Assembly: GCA_900550025.1 (NCBI GenBank)
Contig: URQP01000020.1
Location: 1 to 27,287, forward strand
DNA from: an uncultured Porphyromonadaceae bacterium
Lineage (GTDB): Bacteria; Bacteroidota; Bacteroidia; Bacteroidales; Muribaculaceae
DNA: 27,287 nt
Direction of reading: 5' to 3'
Shown here: positions 25,283-27,287 of the stretch, one piece after another
Layout: each line of letters starts with the position of its first letter
Position numbering within the stretch: position 1 is the stretch's first letter
Notes under the pieces: generated by a model
The model's database searches: none
Seen by the model: only the letters and a program-made list of their open reading frames with translations
Told to the model about the DNA's origin: nothing
Translations under genes and position numbers: made by a program

Positions 25283-27045
25283 TTTCTGTCGTCTTTAATT
25301 TTAATGTTCACTGATTTCCTGACATCGGAAGAAGAAGCAGCGGCGTGGATTGTAAACGTGTCCTCCTCAACAGTCCATTGTCTTGCGGCATCATCATAGA
25401 ACGCCAACGACGACACCGGTATTTCCACTTCAACTTTACCCTTCTCTCCTGATTTCACATATACTTTTCCAAAGCCTTTCAGCTCTTTTACCGGGCGCAT
25501 GACAGACGGATTCTTCTGCGACACATAAATCTGCACAGTTTCCGCGCCATCGACATCACCGGTATTTTCCACCTCGACCGTTACTTTTATAGTATCGTCC
25601 GTAGAATATTCCTTCTTGTCGGTTGCAAGATTATCGTATTCAAATTCAGTGTACGACAACCCGAACCCGAACGGAAACAAAGGTACTATTTTCTTCGTGT
25701 CGAACCAACGGTAACCTACCAATATATCATCTTTGTAGTACACTTGCCCGTCGACACCCGGATACGACTCCTCACCGAAATAATGGGCAGAATTATCCTC
25801 CAATTTCACAGGATAAGAGAACGGCAGTTTTCCCGATGGATTAACAGCGCCTGAAATGACATTGGCCGTAGCCGTCCCCGCGTACGAGCCCAGATACCAC
25901 GATTGCATCACCGCCCGCACTTCATCTATCCACGGCATCTCGACAGCATTACCGCTTACAATCACCACCGCCATATTAGGGTTGACCTCGAGTAAATCCT
26001 CTATCAGCCTGTCCTGCCCGAAAGGCAAATGATAAAAACGCCGGTCATCGCCTTCGCAATCCTGTGTGAAATTCTTGTTCAACCCGCCGATAAACAATAC
26101 CACATCGGCACGCGCCGCCAGCTCCAAGGCCGCAGTACGCAGCGAATCGGCATCGTATGGCGACGGCATTTCATAACTATAATTCGGCTCGCCGGAAGCA
26201 TATCCCAATGAAAATTCCACAGCATCGCCATACATATCGCGCAAACCCTGCAACGGAGAAATCTCCACTTTCGGCTTCAATTCCGAGGAACCGCCGCCCT
26301 GTGTGAGCTTTTTCACGGCATTTTCTCCAATCACAGCAATCTTTTTATACCTGCCCGGAACTATAGGAAAGAACTTCTTGTCATTTTTCAGCAATACAAT
26401 GCCTTCTTCCGCCACCCTTTGCGCCACACGGGCATGCTCCTCTGTCTGGAACGAGCCGTACGGACGGAAACGGTTCATATTCGTACGGAAAGTCAACCGC
26501 AAGATACGCCGAATTTTATCGTCGAGCACGGATTCAGGAATCTCGCCATCCTTGATTTTCCGTTTCAACGGTTCTGCCATATAATAATTATCATAAGCAG
26601 AACTTACGCCCCACGTCAGCCCATTTGTCCACGAGCCCATTTCCATATCCAATCCATACATGGCAGCCTGATAAGTGTCGTGGGCAGACCCCCAGTCGGT
26701 AATCATCACACCGTCAAATCCCCATTCTTCCTTAAGGATACGGTTGATTAATGTGTCATTATGCGAACAGAACTGATTCTTATATTTATTGTAAGAACCC
26801 ATCACTGCCCATACACCGCCTTTCTGCACACCCGCTTTAAAAGCCGGAAGATAAATCTCGTTAAGGGCACGCTCACTGACATTGACATTGATATGGTCAC
26901 GGTCTTTTTCCTGATTGTTCAGGACAAAATGCTTCATGCACGCGGCCACGCCGTTGCACTTCTCCAACAGCTTCAAGGAATACTTCGGCATCTCACCAAC
27001 CAAATACGTGGAAATCAACCGCAAGAAACCGGACAACCACAACAA
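25279..27045 (-). CDS. GH3 beta-glucosidase, N-terminally truncated (GH3 homology from about 26955)
   Basis: GH3 enzymes remove terminal beta-linked sugars, often in the periplasm. Counting from the TTG at 27045, GH3 sequence begins at about residue 31: NGVAACMKHFVLNNQE (Lys38-His39), VSERALNEIYLPAFKAGV, GSYNKYKN, and MITDWGS with nucleophile Asp117. The (alpha/beta)6 domain follows, with ECxGDDR-type acid/base region (CEGDDRR) and FGFGLSYTEF. The FnIII-like domain covers about 460-585. The first 180-200 residues of a normal GH3 (signal peptide and half the TIM barrel) are missing; there is no ATG, and a TAG stop lies 18 nt upstream of the TTG. Residues 1-30 are antisense to an AraC fragment. 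YLVGEM at 14-19 faintly resembles a GH3 segment, so the break could be slightly further out. Unlikely to make an active enzyme as assembled. Confidence 0.85.
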   Translation of the reverse strand: MLWLSGFLRLISTYLVGEMPKYSLKLLEKCNGVAACMKHFVLNNQEKDRDHINVNVSERALNEIYLPAFKAGVQKGGVWAVMGSYNKYKNQFCSHNDTLINRILKEEWGFDGVMITDWGSAHDTYQAAMYGLDMEMGSWTNGLTWGVSSAYDNYYMAEPLKRKIKDGEIPESVLDDKIRRILRLTFRTNMNRFRPYGSFQTEEHARVAQRVAEEGIVLLKNDKKFFPIVPGRYKKIAVIGENAVKKLTQGGGSSELKPKVEISPLQGLRDMYGDAVEFSLGYASGEPNYSYEMPSPYDADSLRTAALELAARADVVLFIGGLNKNFTQDCEGDDRRFYHLPFGQDRLIEDLLEVNPNMAVVIVSGNAVEMPWIDEVRAVMQSWYLGSYAGTATANVISGAVNPSGKLPFSYPVKLEDNSAHYFGEESYPGVDGQVYYKDDILVGYRWFDTKKIVPLFPFGFGLSYTEFEYDNLATDKKEYSTDDTIKVTVEVENTGDVDGAETVQIYVSQKNPSVMRPVKELKGFGKVYVKSGEKGKVEVEIPVSSLAFYDDAARQWTVEEDTFTIHAAASSSDVRKSVNIKIKDDRK

Positions 27046-27058
27046 TACGGCTGAATAG
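26948..27058 (+). pseudogene. 3' end of an AraC-type HTH regulator gene, antisense to the start of the GH3 frame
   Basis: A plus-strand frame reads TPLHFSNSFKEYFGISPTKY, then VEINRKKPDNHNNTAE and a TAG at 27056-27058. HFSNSFKEYFGISPTKY is the closing helix-turn-helix of AraC/XylS-type proteins (consensus F..xFKK.FG.SP..Y), as found at the end of many regulators of sugar-use loci. The frame is open only from about 26915, and matching stops where GH3 sequence begins on the opposite strand. This is the tail of a broken or misjoined gene, too short to be expressed as a protein. The left boundary is uncertain by 10-20 nt. Confidence 0.78.
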
Positions 27059-27250
27059 TGCGGCTATCGCCGCAGGTTATGGGTTGGTTAGAGGTTATGC
27101 AGCTTCGCTACTGGTTAAGGGTTACAGGTCTGAGGCTATAACCTGTACCGGCAGCGAAGCTGACCCGCCCGGTGTCTCCCTCTGTTTGCGCAGCAAATAG
27201 GGGAGTGGCACAACGTGCCGAGGGGGTTGCCGAATCACTGCAGAGCAGTG
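27059..27250. repeat. Cluster of short intergenic hairpins following the AraC fragment
   Basis: Six perfect mini-palindromes, most with 3-nt loops, follow in about 190 nt: TGCGGC-TATC-GCCGCA (27059-27074), AGC-TTC-GCT (27101-27109), AGC-GAA-GCT (27153-27161), TTTGC-GCA-GCAAA (27185-27197), GGCAC-AAC-GTGCC (27207-27219) and CACTGC-AGA-GCAGTG (27236-27250). The second and third are also arms of a longer stem (27100-27109 with 27153-27162), extended by ACAGGT pairing with ACCTGT. I see no coding frame in 27059-27287. It looks like a REP/MITE-like palindromic intergenic element; the family is not known to me. Confidence 0.75.
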
Positions 27251-27287
27251 AAACCTACACCATCCCACACTTTTGCTTTCACCGTAA

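Noticed and set aside
27008..27045. GH3-like segment YLVGEM as the true GH3 N-terminal portion
   Set aside because: Short chance-level match; the opposite strand gives a longer and better AraC HTH reading, though the exact breakpoint stays open.

Overview
This window looks like chromosomal DNA from a gut-type member of the order Bacteroidales, most likely close to the Muribaculaceae; the family assignment is inference. The support is an N-succinylornithine-type carbamoyltransferase of the Bacteroides kind, a Bacteroides-type AsnA, several SusC/PorT-like outer-membrane barrels, and Bacteroidetes-style promoters (TTTG, about 19-20 nt, TAnnTTTG) in front of several genes. There are no tRNA, rRNA, CRISPR, phage or transposase genes.

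Layout. 1-3495 (minus) is a four-gene operon read leftwards: argF' (arginine synthesis), a secreted barrel protein with what looks like a dead DUF922-type protease domain, asnA (asparagine synthesis) and queF (queuosine synthesis, cut by the window edge). A perfect 19-bp palindrome carrying two outward-facing -7 boxes separates it from rnz (tRNA 3' processing), which is followed by an orphan lipoprotein. 5134-7593 (minus) is a TonB-receptor-like barrel. 7778-10918 (plus) is a TraB/GumN protein followed by an ABC-2 exporter (ATPase and permease). 11121-16911 (plus) is a complete tripartite RND efflux pump (lipoprotein adaptor, HAE1 pump, NodT/TolC-like outer-membrane lipoprotein), followed by an LpxA-family acyltransferase. 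18004-19489 (minus) is a pair of FKBP prolyl isomerases, one cytosolic and one a predicted lipoprotein. Next come a HAD phosphatase (plus), a small outer-membrane barrel and a GNAT acetyltransferase (both minus).

The right end (21537-27045, minus) is the most unusual part. Three exported proteins are linked by 4-nt ATGA overlaps: a GH3 glycosidase, an SGNH/DUF5040-like hydrolase with a DNRLRE-like domain and a sorting-signal-like tail, and an FAD-dependent oxidoreductase with a golvesin/xanthan-lyase-like C-terminus. This looks like an envelope glycan-processing unit whose combined chemistry I do not recognise. The GH3 gene has lost its N-terminal half. Its first 30 or so codons instead lie antisense to the 3' end of an AraC-type regulator gene on the plus strand. 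That fragment ends at 27058 and runs straight into a cluster of short hairpins (27059-27250). The junction is either a genome rearrangement or an assembly chimera, and it deserves the first check.
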